56,783 bases of DNA from Mycobacterium sp. E796 (GCF_001672815.1 NZ_LZKK01000298.1:1-56783); one strand, 5' to 3'. Positions 40,014 through 48,745 are shown, counted from the first letter of the stretch. Notes: a model not told the origin generated them from the letters alone. Program-made: numbers and translations.

Positions 40014-40514
40014 TTAGTCCTGGACTGCAGCGGGCCGCCCCGCGTAGCGGTTCCGGAACGGCTTGCTGGCCGCGGGGCCCGCGGTGAACACGAAGTCTGG
40101 GCCGTCGACCCGACGCCCCGAAACGCGATCGACCAGAACCGGTTCGGCCTCGACTCCGGTCTCCGCGTCGACGAGCACCATGCTGCGTTCGTCCGGTTGC
40201 AGGCGCGCATTGCCCCACGCGGCCAACGCGACGATGACGGGGCGCAGCGTGCGACCAAGCTCGGTCAAAACGTATTCGTGCCGAACGGGTTTCGTCTGAT
40301 ACGGACGACGTTCGAAGATGCCGGCTTCGACCAGTCGTTTCAACCGGCTCGCCAGGAGACTCGACGACACCCCCAGGTTCTCCTGGAACTCGTCGAAGCG
40401 CGTGTAGCCGTCGAAGGCGTCGTGCAGGATCAGCAGCGTCCACCACTCCCCGACCAGCCCAAGCGTCGCCGACAGCGGGCACTCGCGGTCCTCGAGTCGA
40501 ATCTTTTCAGCCAT
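40014..40514 (-). CDS. HxlR family transcriptional regulator
   Basis: 166 residues, ATG 40512-40514. HxlR-type winged helix (about 10-100) with C-P-L-S-A-T-L-G-L-V-G-E-W-W-T-L-L-I-L, F-D-E-F-Q-E-N-L-G-V-S-S-S-L-L-A-S-R-L and R-H-E-Y-V-L-T-E-L-G. A ~60-residue C-terminal extension follows. Cys12 lies where redox-sensing HxlR proteins often keep a Cys. It is divergent from a SnoaL-like/LLM gene pair, and a perfect palindrome lies 13 bp before its start, consistent with autoregulation. Confidence 0.9.
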   Translation of the reverse strand: MAEKIRLEDRECPLSATLGLVGEWWTLLILHDAFDGYTRFDEFQENLGVSSSLLASRLKRLVEAGIFERRPYQTKPVRHEYVLTELGRTLRPVIVALAAWGNARLQPDERSMVLVDAETGVEAEPVLVDRVSGRRVDGPDFVFTAGPAASKPFRNRYAGRPAAVQD

Positions 40515-40526
40515 TCCGCCACCTTG

Positions 40527-40543
40527 ACTTCTAAATTAGAAGT
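40527..40543. promoter_or_regulatory. Palindromic operator, likely HxlR site
   Basis: ACTTCTAA-A-TTAGAAGT: perfect 8-bp arms around one base, between the divergent HxlR and SnoaL-like genes. A related half-site pair AACTTCTG...GGAAGC follows at about 40548-40565. It is AT-rich in an otherwise GC-rich region, as expected for a promoter/operator. Confidence 0.75.
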
Positions 40544-40588
40544 TAGTAACTTCTGTTTCGGAAGCTAGTCTACCCGCAGGAGAAGCCC

Positions 40589-40945
40589 ATGAGTCAAGAG
40601 TCTCTGCCCCAAGTCATTTCGGACTATCTGGCCGCGTCTGAGCGGCGCGACGTCGACGCGGTGGTCGCTTGCTTCAGCGACGACGCCAGCGTCTTAGACG
40701 AGGGCAAACACCGGACCGGTCGGGCCGAGATATGGCGATGGCGCGAAGACGTCGACACCGCATTCGAATACACGTCCACGGTCACCGGCGCGGCGGCACT
40801 CGGCGAAGCCGATGGGGCGCAGCGTTACGACGTGTACCTGCATCTGGAGGGCAACTTCCCCGGCGGACAGGTCGACCTCGTCAACAGCTTCGCCATTCGC
40901 GACGAGCACATCGTGGACCTGCGCATCGTGCCGGCGGGATCGTGA
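40589..40945 (+). CDS. SnoaL-like / NTF2-fold small protein
   Basis: 118 residues, ATG 40589 with CAGGAGAAG upstream. NTF2-like pattern: N-terminal helix Y-L-A-A-S-E-R-R-D-V-D-A-V-V-A-C-F-S-D-D-A-S-V, then G-R-A-E-I-W-R-W and a beta-sheet ending D-L-V-N-S-F-A-I-R-D-E-H-I-V-D-L-R-I. Such proteins can be small isomerases, hydrolases or binding proteins, and function cannot be inferred. Its stop overlaps the LLM gene start (GTGA). Confidence 0.82.
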   Translation: MSQESLPQVISDYLAASERRDVDAVVACFSDDASVLDEGKHRTGRAEIWRWREDVDTAFEYTSTVTGAAALGEADGAQRYDVYLHLEGNFPGGQVDLVNSFAIRDEHIVDLRIVPAGS

Positions 40946-41808
40946 CTGCGCCGTTGCGCACCCGCCTCGGCGCATTCGGCGCCTGGTTACATCCCGGATA
41001 CGGCGATGCCGCTCGCACCGAATTTGCCGTTGAGGCAGAGCAATTGGGCTATCCGGTGGTTTGGCTCGGCCTGGGTACCGCATCGATCGAAGACCTCGGC
41101 CCTGTCGAACACATCCTGAGAGCGACCACCTCCATCGTCGTGGCGAGCGCAATCGTGAACATGTGGACCAACGACGCCGCGGCCATCGCGAAGGCCTATC
41201 GCAGGCTCAACTCCGCCTATGGTGACCGGTTCCTGCTCGGCGTGGGCATCGGCCATCCGGAAGCCGTCGCCACCTACCGCAGGCCGTACGCCACGATGGT
41301 CGAGTATCTCGACCGTCTGGACGCCGGCGGAGTCCCCGTCGACGGCAGGATCCTGGCCGCGCTCGGGCCACGCGCCCTGCGGTTGGCCGCGAACCGCTCA
41401 CTCGGCACGCACCCCTATCTGGTGGTGCCCGAACACACCCGGGAAGCCCGCGCGATGCTCGGGCCCGACATCGTGATCGCGCCCGAACAGACCGTCGTGT
41501 TGGATCGTGACCCACTCGCCGCCCGAAAGATTGCCCGCGCCTTCGTATCCGACCCCTATTTGGGGCTGAGCAACTACACCAACAACCTGCGCCGCTATGG
41601 CTACACCGACGCGGACTTTGACGGCGAGGGCAGCGACCGCCTTATCGATGCGCTGGTGCCGCACGGAAGCACCGAAGCTGTGGCATCGAGCCTGCGTGAC
41701 CACCTCGCCGCCGGCGCCGACCACATCGGAATCCAGATCCTGACCGCTGACGGAGCCAGCCCGATGTCCGGTTACCGGGCGCTCGCGGCCACCCTGTTCG
41801 GTCCCTGA
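40942..41808 (+). CDS. LLM-class (F420 or flavin dependent) oxidoreductase
   Basis: 288 residues from GTG 40942, overlapping the SnoaL-like stop (GTGA). Luciferase-like TIM-barrel features: G-A-F-G-A-W-L-H-P near the start, A-E-Q-L-G-Y-P-V-V-W-L-G, T-S-I-V-V-A-S-A-I-V-N-M-W, G-D-R-F-L-L-G-V-G-I-G-H and a C-terminal G-A-D-H-I-G-I-Q. The spacing resembles mycobacterial F420-dependent LLM proteins (TIGR03620-like), but cofactor choice is not provable here. Likely controlled by the divergent HxlR protein. Confidence 0.85.
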   Translation: MTAPLRTRLGAFGAWLHPGYGDAARTEFAVEAEQLGYPVVWLGLGTASIEDLGPVEHILRATTSIVVASAIVNMWTNDAAAIAKAYRRLNSAYGDRFLLGVGIGHPEAVATYRRPYATMVEYLDRLDAGGVPVDGRILAALGPRALRLAANRSLGTHPYLVVPEHTREARAMLGPDIVIAPEQTVVLDRDPLAARKIARAFVSDPYLGLSNYTNNLRRYGYTDADFDGEGSDRLIDALVPHGSTEAVASSLRDHLAAGADHIGIQILTADGASPMSGYRALAATLFGP

Positions 41809-41914
41809 ACCGGCTGAGCCGCTGAGTCAGGAGTTGATGAATTCGAGTACGTCGGAAAACCCTTGTGTCGACGTGTCGGAAGAGGGAGGCACAACCTCGT
41901 CTGCCTATACAGCA

Positions 41915-42025
41915 GCGTGTGCGGTGAAGGCTTTGCGTGGTGCGCCAGGGTGGAAAATCGCCCGGGATCCCGCCCCCACCTCACACTGAACGCCCTCAAT
42001 TCACACTCGACGCGCCGGGCTCCGG
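41915..42025 (+). repeat. Dispersed GTGTGAA/TTCACAC repeat, copy C, overlapping the 3' end of lysR
   Basis: GCGTGTGCGGTGAAGGCTT, then GCGTGGTGCGCCAGGGTGG, hairpin GGGTGG...CCGCCC (a T-G pair where copy A has C-G), CTCACACTGAA, TTCACACTCGA and CGCGCCGGGCTCCGG. The last ~30 bp are the final codons of the minus-strand lysR gene. Confidence 0.75.
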
Positions 42026-42910
42026 GATCATCTCCTCGATCAGGGAGAACACCGCGCGGGTGGCGGCGCTGGGCGGGCGCAGGGCCGACATCGCGACGTA
42101 CAGGCGCCAGCACAGGTCGTAGTCGGAGATCCGCAGCGTCGCCAGGCCGTCGTCGCCGATCTCGTCGAGGATGAACCGGCTCAAGAACCCGATGCCCAAG
42201 CCGTTTCGGACGTGGGTCGCGGTGGTGGCGATGTCGGCGACCTCGAGGGCGACCGTGCGCTGCACCCCGGCCGTGGCGAAGGCCCGGTCGACCACCGCCC
42301 GGTTGCCGTACCCCGGCGGGCCGTCGACGAACGACATCCCGGCCAGCTCGGCCAGTGACACCGACTCCCGGCCGGCGAGTGGGTGATCCGCCGGAACGAC
42401 CAACAGCAGCGGGAAGGCCGCGACCAGCCGAGTGTGCAGGTCGGTGGGCGGCCCGTCGGGTAAGACGAGCAGCGCGACGTCGAGGCTGTCGTCGCGCAGC
42501 TGCTGCGCCAGGCCCGCCGAGCCGGCCCGGGCGAAACGAATTTGGACCAGCACGCCGGGGTGCCGGGCACGCAGCTCGGCCAGCAGCCTCGGCATGTCGA
42601 TGTTGTTGACCGACATCAGTGTTCCCAGCCTGACGGTGCCCCCGACGGAGCCGCCGGTGGCGGCGACGGCGTCTTTGGCGGCGCGGGCGGCGTCGATGGT
42701 CGCGCGGGCGTGGGGCGCCAGCTCGCGTCCCGCCGGCGTGAGCGTCACGCCCCCAGGTCCCCGGACGAACAGCTCCGCGCCGAGTTCACGCTCGAGGGCC
42801 TTGATGGTCGCGGACACCCCGGATTGGACAACGTGCAATCTCTTGGCGGCCCGGGTGAAGCTGAGGTTATCCGCGACAGCGAGGAAGTACTCCAACTGGC
42901 GAAGCTCCAC
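41996..42910 (-). CDS. LysR family transcriptional regulator of the aldehyde dehydrogenase/P450 unit
   Basis: 304 residues from GTG 42908-42910 (V-E-L-R-Q-L-E-Y-F, the usual LysR start). An in-frame ATG at 42941-42943 would place a strong palindrome inside the gene and is less likely. HTH region F-T-R-A-A-K-R-L-H-V-V-Q-S-G-V-S, then a LysR substrate domain. It is divergent from the aldehyde dehydrogenase gene 130 bp away. The C-terminal residues PGASSVN and the TGA stop are encoded by repeat copy C, so the original terminus has probably been replaced. Confidence 0.9.
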   Translation of the reverse strand: MELRQLEYFLAVADNLSFTRAAKRLHVVQSGVSATIKALERELGAELFVRGPGGVTLTPAGRELAPHARATIDAARAAKDAVAATGGSVGGTVRLGTLMSVNNIDMPRLLAELRARHPGVLVQIRFARAGSAGLAQQLRDDSLDVALLVLPDGPPTDLHTRLVAAFPLLLVVPADHPLAGRESVSLAELAGMSFVDGPPGYGNRAVVDRAFATAGVQRTVALEVADIATTATHVRNGLGIGFLSRFILDEIGDDGLATLRISDYDLCWRLYVAMSALRPPSAATRAVFSLIEEMIPEPGASSVN

Positions 42911-42940
42911 GGAGCCATTATCACCGCCGGTGATGGCTCC
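42911..42940. promoter_or_regulatory. Interrupted palindrome just upstream of lysR, candidate operator
   Basis: The outer arms GGAGCCAT / ATGGCTCC and inner arms TCACC / GGTGA surround GCC, with three extra bases on the left side. Without them it would be a 12-bp perfect dyad. It touches the lysR GTG and lies about 100 bp upstream of the aldehyde dehydrogenase, the usual place for an autorepressing LysR site. Confidence 0.6.
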
Positions 42941-43040
42941 CATCAGGAATTTTCGTTGGCGTCTGACGGATCGGCCGATTTACCGTTCGCAATTGGATCG
43001 CGTCGATCCCAACCCCCCCTCAATTTGGACGGTGCGCGTT

Positions 43041-44531
43041 ATGAGTTTGCAGGGCCCCACCCTGACCAGAACCCGAACCCGGTGGTCCTCGGCGTCCACC
43101 GACGACCAGTTCGTCGTGCAGAACCCGGCGACGGGCCAGACGGTCACGGTCGTCCAGGGCGCCGGGCCGGACGAGGTGGACCAGGCCGTCCGCCGGGCGC
43201 ACGCCGCCCACCTGCGCTGGAAGCAACGCCCCGCGCGAGAGCGCGGCCGATACCTGCGCCAGGTCGCCGAGGTGATCCGCGCCCACGCCGACGAGATCGC
43301 CGCGCTCGAGACGCTGGAGATGGGCAAGCCGATCACGCAGGCGCGCAACTTCGACGTGGAAGCCGCGATCGCCATCTTTGAGTACTTCGGCGCCATGGTG
43401 GAGGCGCTGCCCAGCCAGGCCCGCGACTACGGCCCCGTCCTGGACGTCACCACGCTGGAGCCGTACGGCGTGATCGCGGGCATCGTCCCGTTCAACTGGC
43501 CACCGATCCACACCGCGGGGAAGGTCGCGCCGGCGCTGGCGGTCGGCAACGCCGTCGTGCTCAAACCGCCGGAGCAGACGCCGTCGGTGGTGTTGCGGAT
43601 GGTCGAGCTGATCCAGTCGGTGCTGCCGGACGGTGTGGTGCAGGCCGTGCCCGGCAGGGGCGAGGTGGGCGCCGCGCTGGCCGGGCATCGGCTGGTCGGC
43701 AAGGTGTCCTTCACCGGATCGCCGCGGACGGGCGCGGCGGTGCTGCGCACCGCGGCCGGCAACCTCACCCCGACGCTGATGGAGCTCGGCGGAAAGAACC
43801 CGCTGGTCGTTTTCGACGACGCCGACATGCACGACGCGCTGCTGGCCGCGGTCGACGGGGGCTTCTTCAACCAGGGCGAGGCCTGCACCGCCGCGTCGCG
43901 AATCCTGGTGCAGGACAGCGTCTATGCGGAGTTCGAGGCGAAGTTGTGCGCCGCGGTGGGCCGGCTGCGGGTGGGCGACGGCGCCGACCCGGCGACCGAC
44001 GTCGGACCGTTGGTCACCCGCAAGCAGCAGAATCAGGTCCTCGATTACCTGCGGATCGGCGTGGCCGAAGGCGCCCACATCGCCGCCCAGGCCCCGCTGC
44101 CCGACGATCCCCGCTTGGCCGACGGCTTCTACGTCGCGCCGACGGTCCTGACCGGTGTGACCCCCGCGATGCGGGTGGCTCGCGACGAGATCTTCGGTCC
44201 CGTCGTCACCCTCATGCCGTTCAGCGACGAGGACGAGGCGGTGCGCATCGCCAACGCCACGCCGTTCGGACTGGTCGCGGCGGTGTTCACCCAGGACAGC
44301 GATCGGGCGCTGCGGGTTAGCCGGCGAATCCGGGCCGGGACCGTGTTCGTCAACAACTATCAGCGGATTTCCATCGGCACCGGATTCGGCGGCGTCGGCC
44401 ACAGCGGGTTCGGCCGCGAGCACGCGCAGGAGACGCTGGCGGAGTACGGCTACACCAAGACGATCCGGCTGGCCTCCGATCGCGACCAGCTGACGTACTG
44501 GAGCGCCGCCGCCCGGGTGTTGGCCGGCTGA
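43041..44531 (+). CDS. NAD(P)-dependent aldehyde dehydrogenase
   Basis: 496 residues from ATG 43041 (the frame is open far upstream but that part lies antisense to lysR). The ALDH catalytic set is complete: Asn152 in P-F-N-W-P, K-P-P-E-Q-T, F-T-G-S-P (224-228), Glu248 in M-E-L-G-G-K-N-P and Cys282 in G-E-A-C-T-A-A-S-R; E-I-F-G-P-V is also present. It oxidises an aldehyde to the acid. Substrate is unknown; the next genes (amidohydrolase, P450) suggest an aromatic or semialdehyde route. TGATG overlap with the amidohydrolase. Confidence 0.92.
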   Translation: MSLQGPTLTRTRTRWSSASTDDQFVVQNPATGQTVTVVQGAGPDEVDQAVRRAHAAHLRWKQRPARERGRYLRQVAEVIRAHADEIAALETLEMGKPITQARNFDVEAAIAIFEYFGAMVEALPSQARDYGPVLDVTTLEPYGVIAGIVPFNWPPIHTAGKVAPALAVGNAVVLKPPEQTPSVVLRMVELIQSVLPDGVVQAVPGRGEVGAALAGHRLVGKVSFTGSPRTGAAVLRTAAGNLTPTLMELGGKNPLVVFDDADMHDALLAAVDGGFFNQGEACTAASRILVQDSVYAEFEAKLCAAVGRLRVGDGADPATDVGPLVTRKQQNQVLDYLRIGVAEGAHIAAQAPLPDDPRLADGFYVAPTVLTGVTPAMRVARDEIFGPVVTLMPFSDEDEAVRIANATPFGLVAAVFTQDSDRALRVSRRIRAGTVFVNNYQRISIGTGFGGVGHSGFGREHAQETLAEYGYTKTIRLASDRDQLTYWSAAARVLAG

Positions 44532-45487
44532 TGCGGACGATTGCACTCGAAGAGCATTACGCCACAACGGAATTCCTCAACGGCCCGGGACGCTGGCTGG
44601 CGTCGCGCACCGGCATCGTCGAACCGATCGGCGATCTGGGTGACGGCCGGATCGCAGCGATGGACGACGCCGGCGTCGACGTGGCGGTGCTGTCGCTGGC
44701 CGCGCCGGGCGTCGAACAGCTGGACGGGCCGGAAGCCGTTCGGCTGGCCCGCGAATGCAACGACGAGCTCGCGAAGGCGGTCGGGCGATACCCGGGGCGG
44801 CTGGCGGGCTTCGCCGCCCTGCCGATCAGCGCACCCGCAGAGGCCGCCGGCGAACTCGAGCGCACGGTGCGCGATCACGGCTTCGTCGGCGCGGTGATCA
44901 ACGGGCACAGCCAGGGTCGCTACCTCGACGATCCCTTCTTCGACCCCGTCCTGTCGCAGGCGGCCGCGCTGCGGGTGCCGATCTACCTGCACCCGACCAT
45001 CCCGCCGGCGGGCGTCATCAAGTCCAGCTACGCGGGATTCTCCGACCAGGTCACGTTCACGCTGGCCACCGTCGGATGGGGCTGGCACATCAACACGGCC
45101 ACCCACGTGCTGCGCCTGATCCTCGGCGGCGTGTTCGACCGGTACCCCGAGCTGCAGGTCGTCATCGGGCACATGGGCGAGGCGATCCCGTTCATGCTGC
45201 CGCGGTTCGACGCGACGCTGAAGCCCGAACTCACCGGCCTGACGCACCCCGTCAGCACCTATCTGCGGCGAAACCTGAACTACACCTTCGCCAACTTCAA
45301 CGACGAGGCCACCTACGCCAACCTGGTCGCGCAGGTCGGCATCGAGCGCGTGTGCTTTTCGGCGGACTACCCGTTCGGGTCGATGCGCGCCGCCCGGGAC
45401 TTCCTCGACGGGCTGCCCCTGTGCGACGACGACCGCGCGCTCATCAGCCACCGCAACGCCGAGCGGTTGCTGGGCCTGACCAGGTGA
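44531..45487 (+). CDS. Amidohydrolase family 2 (ACMSD/LigW-like) protein
   Basis: 318 residues, ATG 44531. The usual H-x-H of ACMSD-like enzymes is replaced by E-E-H-Y at the N-terminus (L-E-E-H-Y-A-T, a known variant). Further metal and substrate residues appear in Y-L-H-P-T, V-I-G-H-M-G-E and S-A-D-Y-P-F-G (Asp). Such enzymes decarboxylate or hydrolyse aromatic or semialdehyde acids, for example aminocarboxymuconate semialdehyde and gamma-resorcylate-type substrates. It overlaps the preceding aldehyde dehydrogenase and the following P450 (GTGA), so all three are coupled. Confidence 0.88.
   Translation: MRTIALEEHYATTEFLNGPGRWLASRTGIVEPIGDLGDGRIAAMDDAGVDVAVLSLAAPGVEQLDGPEAVRLARECNDELAKAVGRYPGRLAGFAALPISAPAEAAGELERTVRDHGFVGAVINGHSQGRYLDDPFFDPVLSQAAALRVPIYLHPTIPPAGVIKSSYAGFSDQVTFTLATVGWGWHINTATHVLRLILGGVFDRYPELQVVIGHMGEAIPFMLPRFDATLKPELTGLTHPVSTYLRRNLNYTFANFNDEATYANLVAQVGIERVCFSADYPFGSMRAARDFLDGLPLCDDDRALISHRNAERLLGLTR
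45457..45476 (+). repeat. 20-bp direct repeat, left copy (end of amidohydrolase gene)
   Basis: CGCCGAGCGGTTGCTGGGCC occurs here and again at 46659-46678. It encodes A-E-R-L-L-G in both places, in the terminal codons of the amidohydrolase and of the P450. Confidence 0.8.
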
Positions 45488-46683
45488 CCGGCTTCGCCCC
45501 GCTGCCGCCGCCGTTCGTCGACGACAGTAGGTTCCTCATCGCCAAAGAGCCGAGGGACTATTGGCGCGAGCTGCGCGCGGGTGGAGTGTTCCTCGATCTC
45601 AGCGGCTTCTACTACGTGACCCGTGGCGAGGACGTGCGTGCGGCACTGCGCAACCACGTGGTATTCGCCTCACGAAGGAAACCGCTCGCGCCATCCCGCG
45701 CGGGAGTCCGATCGCTGCCGATACCCGTCCCGATTGCCTATGACCCGCCCGAGCACACGCGCTTGCGTCGGATATTGCGGCCCCACTTCAGCCCTCAGGC
45801 GGTGAGCAAGCTTCGACCCGCGCTGTGCGCCCAGGCGGCAGCGCTCGTCGCCGCCGTCGCGCCCGTCGGTGCCTGTGAGGCGATCAGTGCCATCGCCCAC
45901 CCGTTTCCCTTCGGTGTGTTGGTGACGCTGTGCGGGCTCCCGTGGGACGACCGAGAAAAGCTGGCCGCCTGGGCGGAGGCGGTCGACTGGGACACGCCCG
46001 GATCGCCCCCCGCTTTTAAGCTGCTCACCTATCTTGTCGAGGCCATCGGCGGCGTCGGGCGGCCTTCCCTCGCGTCGCGGCTGCTGACCGGTGACGACCC
46101 CCTCACCGAAGACGAAGTGATCGGGTTCTATGCCCTTCTTTGCTTCGCCCAGGACGGCATGCAGGCGGCCATCGGATCGGCGCTGCTTCTCTTGGCCCGC
46201 GATCCCGAGCTACGAGACCGACTTCGCGAAAATCCCGACCAAATCCGGGCGTTCGCCGAAGAGGTGGTGCGACTGGAGACTCCACTGCCGTTCATCGGAC
46301 GCTTCACCACACAAGAAGTCACGATCGCAGGCGTCACGATTCCGGCGGGGAGTGTGGTCCGCCTGTGCCTGGCGACGGCCAACCTCAAGGACGGCGAAGG
46401 GCCACACCGGAGTTTCGGGGGCGGCGTTCATCGCTGCCTGGGAAGGGCCCTGGCCCGCGCGGAACTGAGTGTGATCGTGGCCCAATGGTTACGCGCCGTG
46501 CCGCGTTTCCATTTGGAACAAGGCTTCGTGCCGAGCTTCACCTTCACGCCAGGCGGCGCCATCATGCCAAGCCGCCTGCCGCTGCGCTGGGACAGCTCCG
46601 GTCCAAAGGCCCGTGGCTGCGACAAGCCAAGCAGCCGGCCCCGGTGCGCACGGGCTTCCGCCGAGCGGTTGCTGGGCCGGTAA
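45484..46683 (+). CDS. Atypical cytochrome P450
   Basis: 399 residues from GTG 45484, overlapping the amidohydrolase stop (GTGA). P450 marks: K-helix E260-V-V-R263, haem loop [10 protein letters not shown] with Cys318, and a C-helix [10 protein letters not shown]. Odd features: the I-helix reads F-A-Q-D-G-M-Q, so the usual Thr after the acidic residue is missing; and only ten residues separate A-T-A-N (297-300) from the haem loop, where about two dozen (the N-R-D-P...F-D-x-x-R meander) are normal. The last ~29 residues (after R-W-D) are Cys/Arg/Ser-rich and end A-E-R-L-L-G-R, copied from the neighbouring gene's end. It may be an unusual non-oxygenating P450 or a decaying gene. Confidence 0.85.
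   Translation: MTGFAPLPPPFVDDSRFLIAKEPRDYWRELRAGGVFLDLSGFYYVTRGEDVRAALRNHVVFASRRKPLAPSRAGVRSLPIPVPIAYDPPEHTRLRRILRPHFSPQAVSKLRPALCAQAAALVAAVAPVGACEAISAIAHPFPFGVLVTLCGLPWDDREKLAAWAEAVDWDTPGSPPAFKLLTYLVEAIGGVGRPSLASRLLTGDDPLTEDEVIGFYALLCFAQDGMQAAIGSALLLLARDPELRDRLRENPDQIRAFAEEVVRLETPLPFIGRFTTQEVTIAGVTIPAGSVVRLCLATANLKDGEGPHRSFGGGVHRCLGRALARAELSVIVAQWLRAVPRFHLEQGFVPSFTFTPGGAIMPSRLPLRWDSSGPKARGCDKPSSRPRCARASAERLLGR
46659..46678 (+). repeat. 20-bp direct repeat, right copy (end of P450 gene)
   Basis: Exact second copy of the 20-mer at 45457-45476, 1202 bp away. The pair brackets almost exactly the P450 reading frame. Confidence 0.8.
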
Positions 46684-46702
46684 AAACTTCGCCAAATGTT
46701 GG

Positions 46703-46721
46703 TGGGCGCGCGGCGCGCCCA
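46703..46721. terminator. Candidate terminator hairpin after the P450 gene
   Basis: TGGGCGCG-CGG-CGCGCCCA, a perfect 8-bp stem with a 3-nt loop, 20 bp after the P450 stop and before the permease gene. No U-tract follows. Confidence 0.55.
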
Positions 46722-46766
46722 TGGGTTAGCCTGAGCGTTCCCCGGAGCCACCACGGCAGGAGCTCG

Positions 46767-48218
46767 ATGTCACCGTCAGACAGTGCCGCCGAGCGGTTCG
46801 CCCGCGAGGACGAGGGCTATCACAAGAGCCTCAAAAACCGCCAGATTCAGATGATCGCCCTCGGTGGCGCCATCGGCACCGGGCTTTTCCTCGGCGCCGG
46901 CGGACGGCTCGCCTCGGCGGGGCCCGGGCTGTTCCTGGTCTACGGGGTCTGCGGCATCTTCGTCTTCCTGATCTTGCGCGCGCTCGGTGAGCTCGTGCTG
47001 CACCGCCCGTCGTCGGGATCGTTCGTCTCGTACTCCCGCGAATTCTTCGGGGAAAAGCTGGCTTACGTCGCCGGCTGGATGTACGTCCTCAACTGGTCGA
47101 TGACGGGCATCGTGGACACCACCGCGATCGCGCACTACTGCCACTACTGGGGAATTTTCCACGCCATCCCGCAGTGGACAATCGCGCTGTTCGCGCTGCT
47201 GGTGGTGCTGTCGATGAACCTGATCTCGGTCAAGGCCTTCGGCGAGCTGGAGTTCTGGGCGTCGTTGATCAAGGTGCTGGCGCTGGTCACGTTCCTCGTC
47301 GTCGGCACCATATTCCTGGTGGGGCGCTTCAAGATCGACGGCCACGACACCGGCCCCGGCCTGTGGGACACCCACGGCGGGCTGGTACCCAAGGGCCTGC
47401 TGCCCCTGGTGCTCGTCACCTCGGGCGTGGTGTTCGCCTATGCCGCAATCGAACTCGTCGGCATCGCGGCCGGGGAAACGGCCGACCCGGAGAAGGTCAT
47501 GCCGCGCGCGATCAACTCGGTGGTGTTCCGGATCGCGGTCTTCTACATCGGCTCGACCGTGCTGCTGGGCCTGCTGCTGCCGTACACCGCCTACAAGGCC
47601 AACGTCAGCCCGTTCGTGACGTTCTTCTCCAAGGCCGGTGTCCACGGCGCCGGCAGCGTGATGAACGTGGTGGTGTTGACCGCCGCGCTGTCGAGCTTGA
47701 ACGCAGGGCTGTATTCCACCGGCCGCATCCTGCGGTCGATGGCGATCAACGGCAGCGGCCCGAAGTTCACCGCGCCGATGTCGAAACGGGGTGTGCCGTA
47801 CCGCGGCATCCTGCTCACGGCCGCCGTGGGTCTGTTGGGCATCGTGCTCAACGCCGTCAAGCCCAGCCAGGCGTTCGAGATCGTGCTGCACATCGCGGCC
47901 ATCGGCATCGTGTTCGCCTGGGGGACGATCGTGGCGAGCCAGCTGCGGTTCCACCATCTGGCCAAGGCAGGGCTGGTGCAGCGGCCCAAGTTCCGGATGC
48001 CGCTGTCGCCGTACAGCGGCTACCTCACGCTGGCGTTCCTGGTCGGCGTGGTGGTCCTGATGTTCTTCGACAAGGTGCAGGGCCCTTACCTGATCGGCGC
48101 GACCGTCGTCGGCGTCCCCGCGCTCATCGGCGGCTGGTTCGTGGTCCGCCATCGGGTGGCCGCCGCTCAAGCCACCGCCACGCCGGCCTCCCCCGCTCAG
48201 GGTTCGTCGATGTCCTGA
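46767..48218 (+). CDS. Amino-acid permease, AnsP/GabP-like (APC family)
   Basis: 483 residues, ATG 46767 with GGCAGGAG upstream. About twelve membrane segments; the N-terminal APC signature is [18 protein letters not shown] and the helix-6 stretch is [17 protein letters not shown]. Length and motifs fit mycobacterial L-asparagine permeases (AnsP1/AnsP2). AnsP2 is encoded near dnaK in M. tuberculosis, which supports an AnsP2-like assignment, but amino-acid specificity is not readable. Its 3' end overlaps the convergent MobA-like gene by 22 bp. Confidence 0.88.
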   Translation: MSPSDSAAERFAREDEGYHKSLKNRQIQMIALGGAIGTGLFLGAGGRLASAGPGLFLVYGVCGIFVFLILRALGELVLHRPSSGSFVSYSREFFGEKLAYVAGWMYVLNWSMTGIVDTTAIAHYCHYWGIFHAIPQWTIALFALLVVLSMNLISVKAFGELEFWASLIKVLALVTFLVVGTIFLVGRFKIDGHDTGPGLWDTHGGLVPKGLLPLVLVTSGVVFAYAAIELVGIAAGETADPEKVMPRAINSVVFRIAVFYIGSTVLLGLLLPYTAYKANVSPFVTFFSKAGVHGAGSVMNVVVLTAALSSLNAGLYSTGRILRSMAINGSGPKFTAPMSKRGVPYRGILLTAAVGLLGIVLNAVKPSQAFEIVLHIAAIGIVFAWGTIVASQLRFHHLAKAGLVQRPKFRMPLSPYSGYLTLAFLVGVVVLMFFDKVQGPYLIGATVVGVPALIGGWFVVRHRVAAAQATATPASPAQGSSMS

Positions 48219-48745
48219 CCCCCGGCGAGGTCGCCGCAGTCGACGGCTTCCACGTCGGGCCGGTCGCGCAGGTACTCCCCCGCGCCCCGATCCCCCGTTA
48301 GCCGCTTGAGTACGTCGGGCCAGTGCCGGCGCGCGATGACCACCGGATGGCCCGGCCGCTCGCCGAAGTACGCGCGGGCCAGGCCACTGTCCGCAGCCCA
48401 TGCGCGGTCGAGGACCCGCGCCACCACGGCGGGACCGACGTCGGGGGTGTCGATGACGTGCAGCACCGCGTACTCCGCGCCCATGCGACCGGCCTCGGCA
48501 AGGCCGGCGCGCACCGAGGCGCTCAGCCCGTCGCGCCAGTCCGCCGCGAAGACCGGGGTGACGCCCGGCGGGGCCGACACCTCCGCGGCGCCCAGCACCA
48601 GCACGACGTCGTCGCAGCCACCGTCGCGCAGCGCCCCGATCGCGGCGTCCAGCCAGCCCGCTACCAGCACCTTCGGCCGACCGTAGCGGCGTCCCTCGCC
48701 GGCGGCGAGCAGGACGCCGACGGGCCTCGACTGTGATAACGGCAC
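48197..48745 (-). CDS. MobA/MocA-like nucleotidyltransferase, second copy
   Basis: 182 residues. The nucleotide-binding loop is [17 protein letters not shown] at the N-terminus. H-V-I-D-T-P-D-V replaces the usual L-x-D-Q-P, keeping the metal Asp, and G-H-P-V-V-I follows. It is divergent from a molybdenum hydroxylase large-subunit gene 52 bp away, so it probably makes the cytosine dinucleotide form of the cofactor for that enzyme. The other MobA-like protein in this window serves the cox operon; the two differ widely in sequence. Confidence 0.82.
   Translation of the reverse strand: MPLSQSRPVGVLLAAGEGRRYGRPKVLVAGWLDAAIGALRDGGCDDVVLVLGAAEVSAPPGVTPVFAADWRDGLSASVRAGLAEAGRMGAEYAVLHVIDTPDVGPAVVARVLDRAWAADSGLARAYFGERPGHPVVIARRHWPDVLKRLTGDRGAGEYLRDRPDVEAVDCGDLAGGQDIDEP

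Noticed and set aside
42432..43040. Upstream extension of the aldehyde dehydrogenase frame
   Set aside because: Runs antisense through the LysR gene and its promoter; ALDH similarity begins only after ATG 43041.
44755..45483. Upstream extension of the P450 frame inside the amidohydrolase gene
   Set aside because: Arg/Gly-rich shadow; the P450 start is the GTG overlapping the amidohydrolase stop.
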